5,269 nucleotides of DNA from contig CAJLUG010000077.1 in NCBI GenBank assembly GCA_905209745.1, forward strand, positions 1 to 5,269, in the 5' to 3' direction. A model generated the notes under the pieces. It worked only from the letters and a program-made list of their open reading frames with translations, searched no databases and was not told the DNA's origin. Shown piece after piece: positions 1 to 5,217 of the stretch. This DNA is from an uncultured Mycoplasma sp. Its GTDB lineage: Bacteria; Bacillota_I; Bacilli_A; RF39; UBA660. Numbering within the stretch: the stretch's first letter is position 1; the number at the start of each line of letters is the position of its first letter. The translations under genes and the position numbers were made by a program.

Positions 1-1
1 A

Positions 2-661
2 AATATTGATTATGAAATAGAAGAAAATAGTATCACGATAAAAGCAAACAAAAAGAACAAAGTAACACTAACACCAAAAGAGTCTCTAGATGGAAAAATA
101 ATTTTTATTTCTTTTAAAAACGCTTATAACAAACGTTGTAACCATACAAAAATTGATCAGACAATTACAATTAACGAAGTAAAAAATAAATTAACTTGTA
201 AAGGTTGGAAATACCATAACAGAAATAAAGTATTCCACTATACCTTAGTATCTCCAGAAGAGCTAGAAATAACATTTAGTGATGGTTATTATAAATTAGA
301 AGATATCAAAATCTATACCATAGATAAAAACGTATTATTACAAAAACAAAACGAAATAACATCCGCAACCATCAAAAGAGAAAATATCAAACAAGATGAA
401 ATTACTGGTACTATTTCTGGTACAAAAGGAGAAGTACTAACAACAATACCTTATGATGAAGGGTTTAAAGTAGAAGTAGATAATAAAGAAGTACCTTACA
501 AGAAAAGTATTCAAAACACCATCTCTTTCGAAGTGGAAAAAGGTCTTCATACATTTACCATTACTTATCAAGCCCCATGGAAAAATGTAGGGATCATATT
601 ATCACTAACAGGTATCATTCTATGGTTAGGTTTCATACTGAAAGAAAAAAAGAAAAAATAA
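2..661 (+). CDS. YfhO-family membrane protein, C-terminal 219 residues (5' end outside window)
   Basis: The frame is open from the window edge to TAA at 659-661; the start lies upstream. YfhO-family proteins are large polytopic membrane proteins of the GT-C glycosyltransferase type, linked in Bacillus to lipoteichoic acid glycosylation. The visible part corresponds to the extracytoplasmic beta-rich domain and the last membrane helix. Typical family signs are IPYDEGF at residues 149-155 of the visible part, then VEVDNKEVPY (157-166), an EVEKGLHTFTITYQAPW stretch, a hydrophobic helix at about 196-213, and a lysine-rich cytoplasmic tail. Two cysteines (46 and 66) in the outer domain could form a disulfide. 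Family assignment rests on this C-terminal pattern only; the catalytic N-terminal part is not visible, so the substrate cannot be stated. The gene ends directly before a strong terminator. Confidence 0.8.
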   Translation, partial: NIDYEIEENSITIKANKKNKVTLTPKESLDGKIIFISFKNAYNKRCNHTKIDQTITINEVKNKLTCKGWKYHNRNKVFHYTLVSPEELEITFSDGYYKLEDIKIYTIDKNVLLQKQNEITSATIKRENIKQDEITGTISGTKGEVLTTIPYDEGFKVEVDNKEVPYKKSIQNTISFEVEKGLHTFTITYQAPWKNVGIILSLTGIILWLGFILKEKKKK

Positions 662-666
662 AGAAC

Positions 667-694
667 AAGACATTCATCAGAATGTCTTTTTTTT
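667..694 (+). terminator. Intrinsic terminator of the YfhO-family gene
   Basis: A perfect 9-bp stem, AAGACATTC (667-675) with GAATGTCTT (680-688), closes a 4-nt ATCA loop. It runs into eight T residues at 687-694. It lies 6 nt after the stop codon, as expected for a factor-independent terminator, and isolates the kinase remnant downstream from YfhO transcription. Confidence 0.93.
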
Positions 695-746
695 ATGCCA
701 AAAATAATATTTTCGCAACTAACTTTTTCTAAAAAGAAACCAAAAT

Positions 747-1009
747 TTGGTAGAGAAAAAAGAAAAAAACAGTACCATATTAGAAATTACCGACAATGGT
801 TGTGGCATAAAACCAAGTGATCTAGATAGAGTCTTTGAAAAAGGTTTTACTGGTAGTAATCGTAAAAAAGAACATTCTACCGGAATGGGTCTATATTTAT
901 GTAAAAAACTATGTATGCGTCTTAATCTAAATATTTCTATCACAAGTGAAGAAAAAAATATACCAAAATAAGTATTATATTTCCCAATTCTTCCCTACAT
1001 AAACGATAA
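747..1009 (+). pseudogene. Remnant of a BceS-type sensor histidine kinase (ATPase domain end, frameshifted)
   Basis: Translation from about 750 to 958 gives the end of a HATPase_c domain: DNGCGI (G1 box), VFEKGFTG (F box) and TGMGLYLCKKLC (G2 box). The VFEKGFTG form is typical of the short intramembrane-sensing kinases that partner bacitracin-type ABC transporters (BceS family). The frame stops at 969-971, but in the frame with codons at 959-961 onward it continues as YTKISIIFPNSS to a stop at 1007-1009. That is what the final beta strand of such kinases looks like. One extra A in the seven-A run 952-958 would restore a continuous protein. The sensor helices, the phospho-accepting His domain and an intact N box are missing. 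The only in-frame start is a TTG at 747 without a Shine-Dalgarno sequence, and no promoter was seen. A possible earlier piece lies at 698-748 in another frame. No response regulator or transporter gene is beside it. I regard it as a decaying gene; the alternative is an assembly or sequencing error in the A-tract, but that would not restore the missing N-terminal part. Confidence 0.82.
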
Positions 1010-1013
1010 TTAC

Positions 1014-1042
1014 TTGCATGATATAAGGAAAATAAGTATAAT
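1014..1042 (+). promoter_or_regulatory. Sigma-A-type promoter for the small membrane protein gene
   Basis: A -35 box TTGCAT (1014-1019) and a perfect -10 box TATAAT (1037-1042) are separated by 17 bp. The predicted transcript start is near 1049, giving an 18-nt leader that still holds the SD AGAGGTG at 1053-1059. It is the best-formed promoter in the window. A second TGATATAAG sequence (1019-1027) overlaps it and may be incidental. Confidence 0.8.
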
Positions 1043-1066
1043 AAATGTCAAAAGAGGTGTTCTGAT

Positions 1067-1441
1067 ATGAAAAATTATATTCGTTATATTGTATTATTAG
1101 TTGTAATTATTGTTTTAGGATTCTTAATTATTGCAGTTGTAAATAAAGTAACAGAACCAAAAGAGACTGTAAATACGAAAACAGAAGAAAAAGAAAATAA
1201 AATAAAAAAAGAAAAAGAAGTAGAAATAGAAATTACAGAACCAGATACTACAGAAGAAGAAAATACCAATGAAGAAGTAGAAGTAAAAGAAGAGAAAAAA
1301 ACAGAACCAGAAATAACTATAGGGGATAGCTACACAGTACCAGACACCGCAAGTGGAGATAAAACAGGAGAGAGTAGTAATAATATTCCAACCATTACAG
1401 AATATAAAGGACATGTAATTATATCAGAAGAAGCAAGATAA
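1067..1441 (+). CDS. Small single-pass membrane protein with Glu/Lys-rich outer segment, function unknown
   Basis: This 124-residue protein belongs to no family I recognise. Residues 7-25 form one hydrophobic helix after a short basic start (MKNYIR), so the likely topology is N-terminus inside and C-terminus outside. Residues 28-82 are a low-complexity, highly charged stretch rich in Glu, Lys and Thr. The last 40 residues are less repetitive (ITIGDSYTVPD, then NIPTITEYKGHVIISEE) and could be a small functional tail or binding segment. No lipobox, cell-wall anchor motif or catalytic motif is seen. The ATG at 1067 has SD AGAGGTG at 1053-1059 with 7-nt spacing. The gene has its own strong promoter and its own terminator, so it is a single-gene unit, which supports it being real and expressed. 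A spacer or anchor protein of the envelope is possible but is only a guess. Confidence 0.78.
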   Translation: MKNYIRYIVLLVVIIVLGFLIIAVVNKVTEPKETVNTKTEEKENKIKKEKEVEIEITEPDTTEEENTNEEVEVKEEKKTEPEITIGDSYTVPDTASGDKTGESSNNIPTITEYKGHVIISEEAR

Positions 1442-1458
1442 TAAATCTTGTTTTTTTT
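1434..1458 (+). terminator. Intrinsic terminator overlapping the stop codon of the small membrane protein gene
   Basis: CAAGAT (1434-1439) pairs with ATCTTG (1445-1450) around a 5-nt loop, followed by eight T residues at 1451-1458. The 5' arm encodes the final codons, and the TAA at 1439-1441 runs from the stem into the loop. The stem is short (6 bp), but the long U-tract makes termination plausible. Confidence 0.75.
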
Positions 1459-1481
1459 CGCATACTAATAGAGGTGATACT

Positions 1482-2414
1482 ATGAAAATAAGATTAGGTT
1501 ATGCCTGTATTAGTGAAACCCTAAAAGAAAATTATAAGACCTATACTTATACCAAATATAAAGAAGAACAAGATAGAAAAAAACTAGAAAAGATCATTAT
1601 TTCTAATCTTCTTCACTTAAAAGAACTCCTAATCTATAACAATAAAAATAATATTCACTTTTATCGCATCACATCAAACTTAATCCCACTCGCTACCATA
1701 AAAGAAGTAAATATCAATTATACCGAACCATATAAAAAGTATTATCAAGAACTAACAAAAGAAATAAAGAAAAACGCCATGCGTGTAGACTTTCATCCCA
1801 GCGAATATTGCGTATTAAATAGTACAAAACAAGAAGTCATAAATAATAGTATAGAAATATTAAAATACCACTATAAACTATTAGATAATTTAAAAATAGA
1901 AAATAAACTTCTCGTCCTGCATATTGGTAGTAAGGAGTTTGGTAAAAAAAAGTCTCTAACTAGATTTATAAATACTTTTTATAAATTACCCAAAGAACTA
2001 CAAGAAGTAATCGCAATCGAAAACGATGATAAGTCTTACACCATAGAAGATTGCTTATACTTATCAGAAAAAATTAATATTCCCATCATTCTAGATTATC
2101 ATCACCATATCTGTAACTCCTCTAAAAAGTCACTAGAAGAACTTCTCCCTAAAATACTTGCAACCTGGAAAGAAACTCCCAAAATGCACTTTTCCTCACC
2201 AAAATCAAAACTCAAAAAAGAGTTTCGAATGCATCATGATTATATTGATAGGGTAGAGTTTCTTAAATTTTTAAAAATCCTAAAAAAAGAAAATAAAGAT
2301 ATAGATATCATGATAGAAGCCAAGAAAAAAGACGAAGCTCTATTTCGTCTCGTAAGAGAGTTAAAGTATAAAACCAATATAAAATTTATAGATGAGACAA
2401 GTTTTATGATATAA
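1482..2414 (+). CDS. uvsE: UV DNA damage endonuclease (UvsE/UvdE family)
   Basis: The enzyme cuts the DNA backbone 5' to UV photoproducts and some other lesions, starting an excision repair route independent of UvrABC. The 310-residue length fits the bacterial family, which folds as a metal-dependent TIM barrel. The N-terminus MKIRLGYACIS is the family signature. Candidate metal ligands appear in family order: H105 (DFHPSEY), H147 (LHIGS), E180 (AIENDD), D205 and H208 (LDYHHH), H236 (KMHFSS), H251 (MHHDY) and E279 (MIEAK). K234, two residues before H236, matches the lysine known to be carboxylated in the Thermus enzyme. All key residues look present, so it is probably active. ATG at 1482 has SD AGAGGTG (1470-1476) with 5-nt spacing. 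The preceding terminator ends 23 nt upstream; a possible weak -10 (CATACT, 1461-1466) lies between. murI follows after 19 nt with no terminator, so the two are probably cotranscribed. Confidence 0.95.
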   Translation: MKIRLGYACISETLKENYKTYTYTKYKEEQDRKKLEKIIISNLLHLKELLIYNNKNNIHFYRITSNLIPLATIKEVNINYTEPYKKYYQELTKEIKKNAMRVDFHPSEYCVLNSTKQEVINNSIEILKYHYKLLDNLKIENKLLVLHIGSKEFGKKKSLTRFINTFYKLPKELQEVIAIENDDKSYTIEDCLYLSEKINIPIILDYHHHICNSSKKSLEELLPKILATWKETPKMHFSSPKSKLKKEFRMHHDYIDRVEFLKFLKILKKENKDIDIMIEAKKKDEALFRLVRELKYKTNIKFIDETSFMI

Positions 2415-2415
2415 T
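2407..2415 (+). promoter_or_regulatory. Possible extended -10 promoter in front of murI
   Basis: TGATATAAT contains a perfect TATAAT (2410-2415) preceded by TG one base upstream, the extended -10 form that can work without a good -35 box. No convincing -35 sequence is seen. It overlaps the last two codons and stop of uvsE. The -10 ends only 18 nt before the murI ATG, so the predicted transcript start (about 2422) falls within the SD sequence. Function is therefore uncertain. Confidence 0.45.
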
Positions 2416-2433
2416 GGGTAAGAGGTTGATAGT

Positions 2434-3153
2434 ATGAATAGAAAAATAGGTATCTTAGATTCAGGAATCGGAGGCACAACCATTCTAAAAGAAATAAGAA
2501 AGCTCTTACCTAACGAAGACTATATCTATTACGCTGATACCAAAAATAATCCCTATGGGGAAAAGAAAAAAGAAGAAATCGAAGCGATAGTAAAAGAAAT
2601 TGTAGACTATTTAATGACAATAAAAAACTGTAAAATGATAGTAATTGCTTGTAATACCGCAACAACAACATGTATGAAAAAACTAAAACAAGAATATCAA
2701 GACATGATTTTTATCGGTACAGTACCAGCCATTAAAGTAGCCTGCGATTATAATTATAAAAACACCTTGGTTCTAGCAACCCCTAGAACAATTCATTCTG
2801 AAAGAACAAGTGAATTAATTAAGGATAATAAAAGAAAAGACCAAAAGATAATACTAAAACCATGTGATGGCTTAGCGCACGCCATAGAAACAAACGACCA
2901 AGAAACAATCGAAAAAATATTAGCTAAGATTAAACAAGAAGTAAAATCAGAGCCCATCGACTCCATCGTACTTGGTTGTACCCATTATCCATTAATTAAA
3001 GATACCATCGAAAAGTTCTTCCCTGAAGCTACGTTATTAGATGGCTCATATGGAGTCGCAAAAGAAGTAAAAAGACAATTAGAACTACACAATCTATTAA
3101 ATAAAAATGGTATGAACACAGTAGAATATATCGATACAAAAAGTGGTAAATAG
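2434..3153 (+). CDS. murI: Glutamate racemase
   Basis: MurI interconverts L- and D-glutamate in the cytoplasm and supplies D-Glu for peptidoglycan stem peptides. The 239-residue protein carries all family motifs: ILDSGIGG at residues 7-14 (D9, S10), DTKNNPYG at 35-42, IACNTATT at 71-78 with catalytic C73, GTVPAIK at 95-101, and VLGCTHYPLI at 179-188 with catalytic C182 and H184. It is somewhat shorter than the usual 260-270 residues, mainly at the C-terminus, but no active-site element is lost. The ATG at 2434 follows an imperfect SD (AAGAGG at 2420-2425). It sits 19 nt after uvsE on the same strand. There is no functional link between UV repair and D-Glu, so the pairing looks like housekeeping packing. 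Its presence implies a peptidoglycan-containing cell rather than a wall-less mollicute. Confidence 0.97.
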   Translation: MNRKIGILDSGIGGTTILKEIRKLLPNEDYIYYADTKNNPYGEKKKEEIEAIVKEIVDYLMTIKNCKMIVIACNTATTTCMKKLKQEYQDMIFIGTVPAIKVACDYNYKNTLVLATPRTIHSERTSELIKDNKRKDQKIILKPCDGLAHAIETNDQETIEKILAKIKQEVKSEPIDSIVLGCTHYPLIKDTIEKFFPEATLLDGSYGVAKEVKRQLELHNLLNKNGMNTVEYIDTKSGK

Positions 3154-3163
3154 TGTCAAATAG

Positions 3164-3193
3164 AAGAAGTTATCAACATAATAACTTCTTTTT
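3164..3193 (+). terminator. Intrinsic terminator after murI
   Basis: AAGAAGTTAT (3164-3173) and ATAACTTCTT (3181-3190) form a perfect 10-bp stem with a 7-nt loop, followed by T residues to 3193. It begins 11 nt after the murI stop and closes the uvsE-murI unit. The next gene's possible -10 box starts right behind the U-tract. Confidence 0.9.
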
Positions 3194-3194
3194 A

Positions 3195-3203
3195 TGATAT
3201 TAT
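3195..3203 (+). promoter_or_regulatory. Possible extended -10 promoter of the alpha/beta hydrolase gene
   Basis: TGATATTAT gives a TATTAT -10 hexamer (3198-3203) with the upstream TG. It lies immediately after the murI terminator, so a promoter here would be expected. No -35 match is visible; the corresponding stretch falls in the terminator loop. The hexamer ends 15 nt before the ATG at 3219, so the leader would be about 9 nt. Confidence 0.5.
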
Positions 3204-3218
3204 GAATTTGGTGATAGT

Positions 3219-4073
3219 ATGAAAAACATGATAGAAGATAATTTTGGACAAAGTAATACTTATAAACTATATAGAACAGTCTATGAAATTATTCATCCAA
3301 CCATATCCAAAAAGAATATTTCAAATTATAAAATTGTATTAAAGGAAGAATTATTACCCTTAAAAATATTTTATCCTAAGAAAATATCTAAATTACAAAA
3401 GATTCTAATTTATCTACCTGGTAAAAAAGAAATCGTAAACAAGACAAAGTCTTATGATGAAGTATGTAAAGAATTAGTAGAACGTCTAAATCTATTAGTA
3501 ATTGCGATAGACTATTCAAAGGATGAAGAATCATATGAACAAGATGTAATAGATTGTTATAAAACGATAAATTATTTAATAGAAGAACTAGAAAAACTAG
3601 AGTTTAAAGGAAAAAATATTATCGTAATGGGAGACTCTATTGGTGCAAGTATTCTAGCAAATGTTTCTTGTCTAAAAGAAGAAAATAAAATAGAAAAAGA
3701 AATATTACTATATCCAGCGCTAAATCTAAATTTTGATAGTAACTTAGCATTCCCATCTACCAAAGTAACTTCTCCAGTAGATGATTTCACAATCAATAAA
3801 TTATCTAAATTTAAAAAGCAATATATCAAAGATAGTTATACTTCACCATTACAAGTAAAAAGTTATGAAAACTATCCCAAAACATTAATTATTACAGGAG
3901 ACCTAGATCCTTTACGGGACGAAGGAGAATACCTTGCAAAAAATCTAAAAGAAGCAGGAAAACGTCCTAAATACGAAAACATAAAATTCGCAACCCATGG
4001 ATTTTTAAACAGCAAAGAAGAAGAGTCAATAGAAGAGTGTTTCAATATAATTTTAAAATTTATTGCAGCATAA
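3219..4073 (+). CDS. Alpha/beta hydrolase, HSL-type (Abhydrolase_3-like) esterase/lipase family
   Basis: This 284-residue protein has no signal peptide and is probably a cytoplasmic carboxylesterase or lipase; its substrate is unknown. The nucleophile elbow is GDSIGAS at residues 138-144 with Ser140. The acid is Asp230 in ITGDLDPLRDEGEYLAKNL, a highly typical stretch for the hormone-sensitive-lipase group, and the catalytic His is H260 (THGF). The DSYTSPLQ segment (205-212) also matches that group. The catalytic triad is therefore complete. What is odd is the oxyanion-hole region: after the hydrophobic strand ILIY one expects HGGG, but the sequence reads LPGKK (66-70), so His and two of the three glycines are absent. 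The following NKTKSYDEVCKEL and VIAIDYS resemble the normal region after HGGG. ATG at 3219 is preferred over the one at 3228 because GGTGAT (3210-3215) is correctly placed for it. R233 uses the only in-frame CGG codon seen in the window's genes. It is followed by the DUF1003 gene after 46 nt without a terminator. Confidence 0.88.
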   Translation: MKNMIEDNFGQSNTYKLYRTVYEIIHPTISKKNISNYKIVLKEELLPLKIFYPKKISKLQKILIYLPGKKEIVNKTKSYDEVCKELVERLNLLVIAIDYSKDEESYEQDVIDCYKTINYLIEELEKLEFKGKNIIVMGDSIGASILANVSCLKEENKIEKEILLYPALNLNFDSNLAFPSTKVTSPVDDFTINKLSKFKKQYIKDSYTSPLQVKSYENYPKTLIITGDLDPLRDEGEYLAKNLKEAGKRPKYENIKFATHGFLNSKEEESIEECFNIILKFIAA

Positions 4074-4095
4074 TCTAGTAATTAACAAAAATAAA

Positions 4096-4104
4096 TGATA
4101 TACT
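4096..4104 (+). promoter_or_regulatory. Possible extended -10 promoter of the DUF1003 gene
   Basis: TGATATACT supplies a TATACT -10 hexamer (4099-4104) with the upstream TG. A TTAACA at 4082-4087 resembles a -35 box but is only 11 bp away, too close to pair with it. The hexamer ends 15 nt before the ATG at 4120. Transcription may equally come through from the hydrolase gene. Confidence 0.42.
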
Positions 4105-4119
4105 AAAGAGGTGTCGGAA

Positions 4120-4659
4120 ATGGAAAGAAGAAGAACAAAAAAAGAAATTGTAAAAATGTTACTTAGAAACAACGAATTAGAAGAACAAGATGAAGAAGAG
4201 TTATTAGACTTATTAATTGATCAACCAATCTCTATCGATGTAGATAAACAAGAAGAAGCTAAAATGACTAGAGGAGATAAATTTGCAGATAAATTAAGTG
4301 AGATTGCTGGAAGTTGGACATTTATTATTTTATTTATCTTATTCTTACTAGCTTGGATTGGTTTTAATACTTTCCTAGTAACAGAAGAACAAGCAATTGA
4401 TCCATATCCATTTATATTATTAAATTTAGTTTTATCTTGTATCGCAGCTCTACAAGCACCTATCATTATGATGAGTCAAAATAGACAAGCCGCAAAAGAT
4501 AGTCTAAGAAACCAAAATGATTATCGTACAGACTTGAAAAGTGAGCTTATCTTAGAAGCCTTACATGATCAAATGGATTTAATATTAAAAAACCAAAAGA
4601 AAATTATGAATTATATCAAAGAAGAGGAGAAGAAAAAGAGTGAAGAAGAACATAAGTAA
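4120..4659 (+). CDS. DUF1003 family membrane protein
   Basis: This 179-residue protein matches the DUF1003 pattern of small bacterial inner-membrane proteins with no assigned biochemical role. Residues 1-50 are charged and cytoplasmic (RRRTKKE, EEQDEEELLDLL). The family core begins near RGDKFADKLSEIAGSW (51-66), then come two membrane helices at about 67-86 and 98-118 joined by a loop with DPYPF. The signature MMSQNRQAAKD follows (117-127), then DYRTDLKSELILEALHDQMD (134-153) and a lysine/glutamate-rich tail that may be a coiled coil. A GTG at 4111 would add three residues, but it is part of the SD AAGAGGTG (4106-4113). ATG at 4120 is 6 nt beyond that SD and is the better start. The 3' end overlaps the lipoprotein gene by 20 nt, suggesting joint translation and perhaps a shared envelope role. 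Confidence 0.9.
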   Translation: MERRRTKKEIVKMLLRNNELEEQDEEELLDLLIDQPISIDVDKQEEAKMTRGDKFADKLSEIAGSWTFIILFILFLLAWIGFNTFLVTEEQAIDPYPFILLNLVLSCIAALQAPIIMMSQNRQAAKDSLRNQNDYRTDLKSELILEALHDQMDLILKNQKKIMNYIKEEEKKKSEEEHK

Positions 4660-5206
4660 AATTCTAATTACTTCATTTCTAATACTATTATTAGCTGGAT
4701 GTGGTAGTAATGAAAATAAGACAACTACTACTAATAATATAAGTTCCAAGGACAACGAGACAACTTCAAGTCCTTACGATAAAGGATATTTAGAAGTAAA
4801 TGAAGAAGATGTAGAAGGAATGGAAAAGATGACTTGTACAAGAGAAGCAACCGGAGAAAATTCATCAGAAGTAAATTTAAATTATGAATTATATTACGAA
4901 GGAGAATACCTTGGGCTTATCCATTCGATGGAAGAAGTAGTATCAGAAGATGCAGATACTCTAGATAAGTATGAAACTGCCTATATCAATATATACAAAA
5001 ATTATGAGGATTTAGAATATTATGATACTAGTGTTGTTAGAACTTCAAACTCTGTTACAAATGATACAATCATTAATTATAAAAAAATAGATACAAATAA
5101 ATTATTAGAAATAGAAGGAGAAGAAGATAACATCATTAAAGATGGTAAAGTGAAGCTTGATGATTGGTTAGACTTTACTTCTCAATTTGGAATGGAATGT
5201 GAATAA
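4640..5206 (+). CDS. Putative lipoprotein, weakly YehR/DUF1307-like
   Basis: The 188-residue protein starts with a clear lipoprotein signal: KKNISK, a hydrophobic core, then the lipobox LLAGC with lipidated C21. It should be anchored to the outer face of the membrane. Residues 22-48 are a Ser/Thr/Asn-rich linker. The remaining domain is acidic, with MTCTRE (64-69), a YELYYEGEYLGLIHSMEEV strand region (82-100), NYEDLEYYD (121-129) and a C-terminal part around KIDTNKLLEIEG and IIKDGKVKLDDW. The order of CTRE, a YYEG strand and a Cys at the C-terminus recalls small YehR-like (DUF1307) lipoproteins, but this is from memory of the pattern and is weak. C66 and C187 could form a disulfide. The GTG at 4640 is the only start that gives the complete signal peptide; AGAGGAG (4623-4629) is its SD. 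It overlaps the DUF1003 gene and probably depends on it for transcription and translation. Confidence 0.85.
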   Translation: MKKNISKILITSFLILLLAGCGSNENKTTTTNNISSKDNETTSSPYDKGYLEVNEEDVEGMEKMTCTREATGENSSEVNLNYELYYEGEYLGLIHSMEEVVSEDADTLDKYETAYINIYKNYEDLEYYDTSVVRTSNSVTNDTIINYKKIDTNKLLEIEGEEDNIIKDGKVKLDDWLDFTSQFGMECE

Positions 5207-5217
5207 TTCCTCTCTCT

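Noticed and set aside
723..736. CTTTTTCTAAAAAG hairpin
   Set aside because: The stem is only A-T pairs apart from its end with a very small loop and no following U-tract; likely chance in AT-rich DNA, and possibly part of old coding sequence.
719..943. Minus-strand open frame across the kinase remnant
   Set aside because: It is antisense to recognisable ATPase boxes and has no SD or family signature of its own.
949..975. Programmed -1 frameshifting at the seven-A tract in the kinase remnant
   Set aside because: The gene already lacks most of its 5' part and a proper start, so a decay mutation explains the shift more simply. No clear stimulatory hairpin is seen just downstream.
1084..1414. 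Long open frames on the minus strand opposite the small membrane protein gene, rich in Phe, Tyr and Ser
   Set aside because: They are the mirror of a purine-rich (Glu/Lys) coding strand, lack SD sequences and have no recognisable domain. The plus-strand gene has a promoter, SD and terminator.
4111..4113. GTG as start of the DUF1003 protein
   Set aside because: The GTG is the end of the SD AAGAGGTG and has no SD of its own; ATG at 4120 is correctly spaced.
4074..4119. Terminator after the hydrolase gene
   Set aside because: No stem followed by a T-run is present in this 46-nt gap, so readthrough into the DUF1003 gene is possible.
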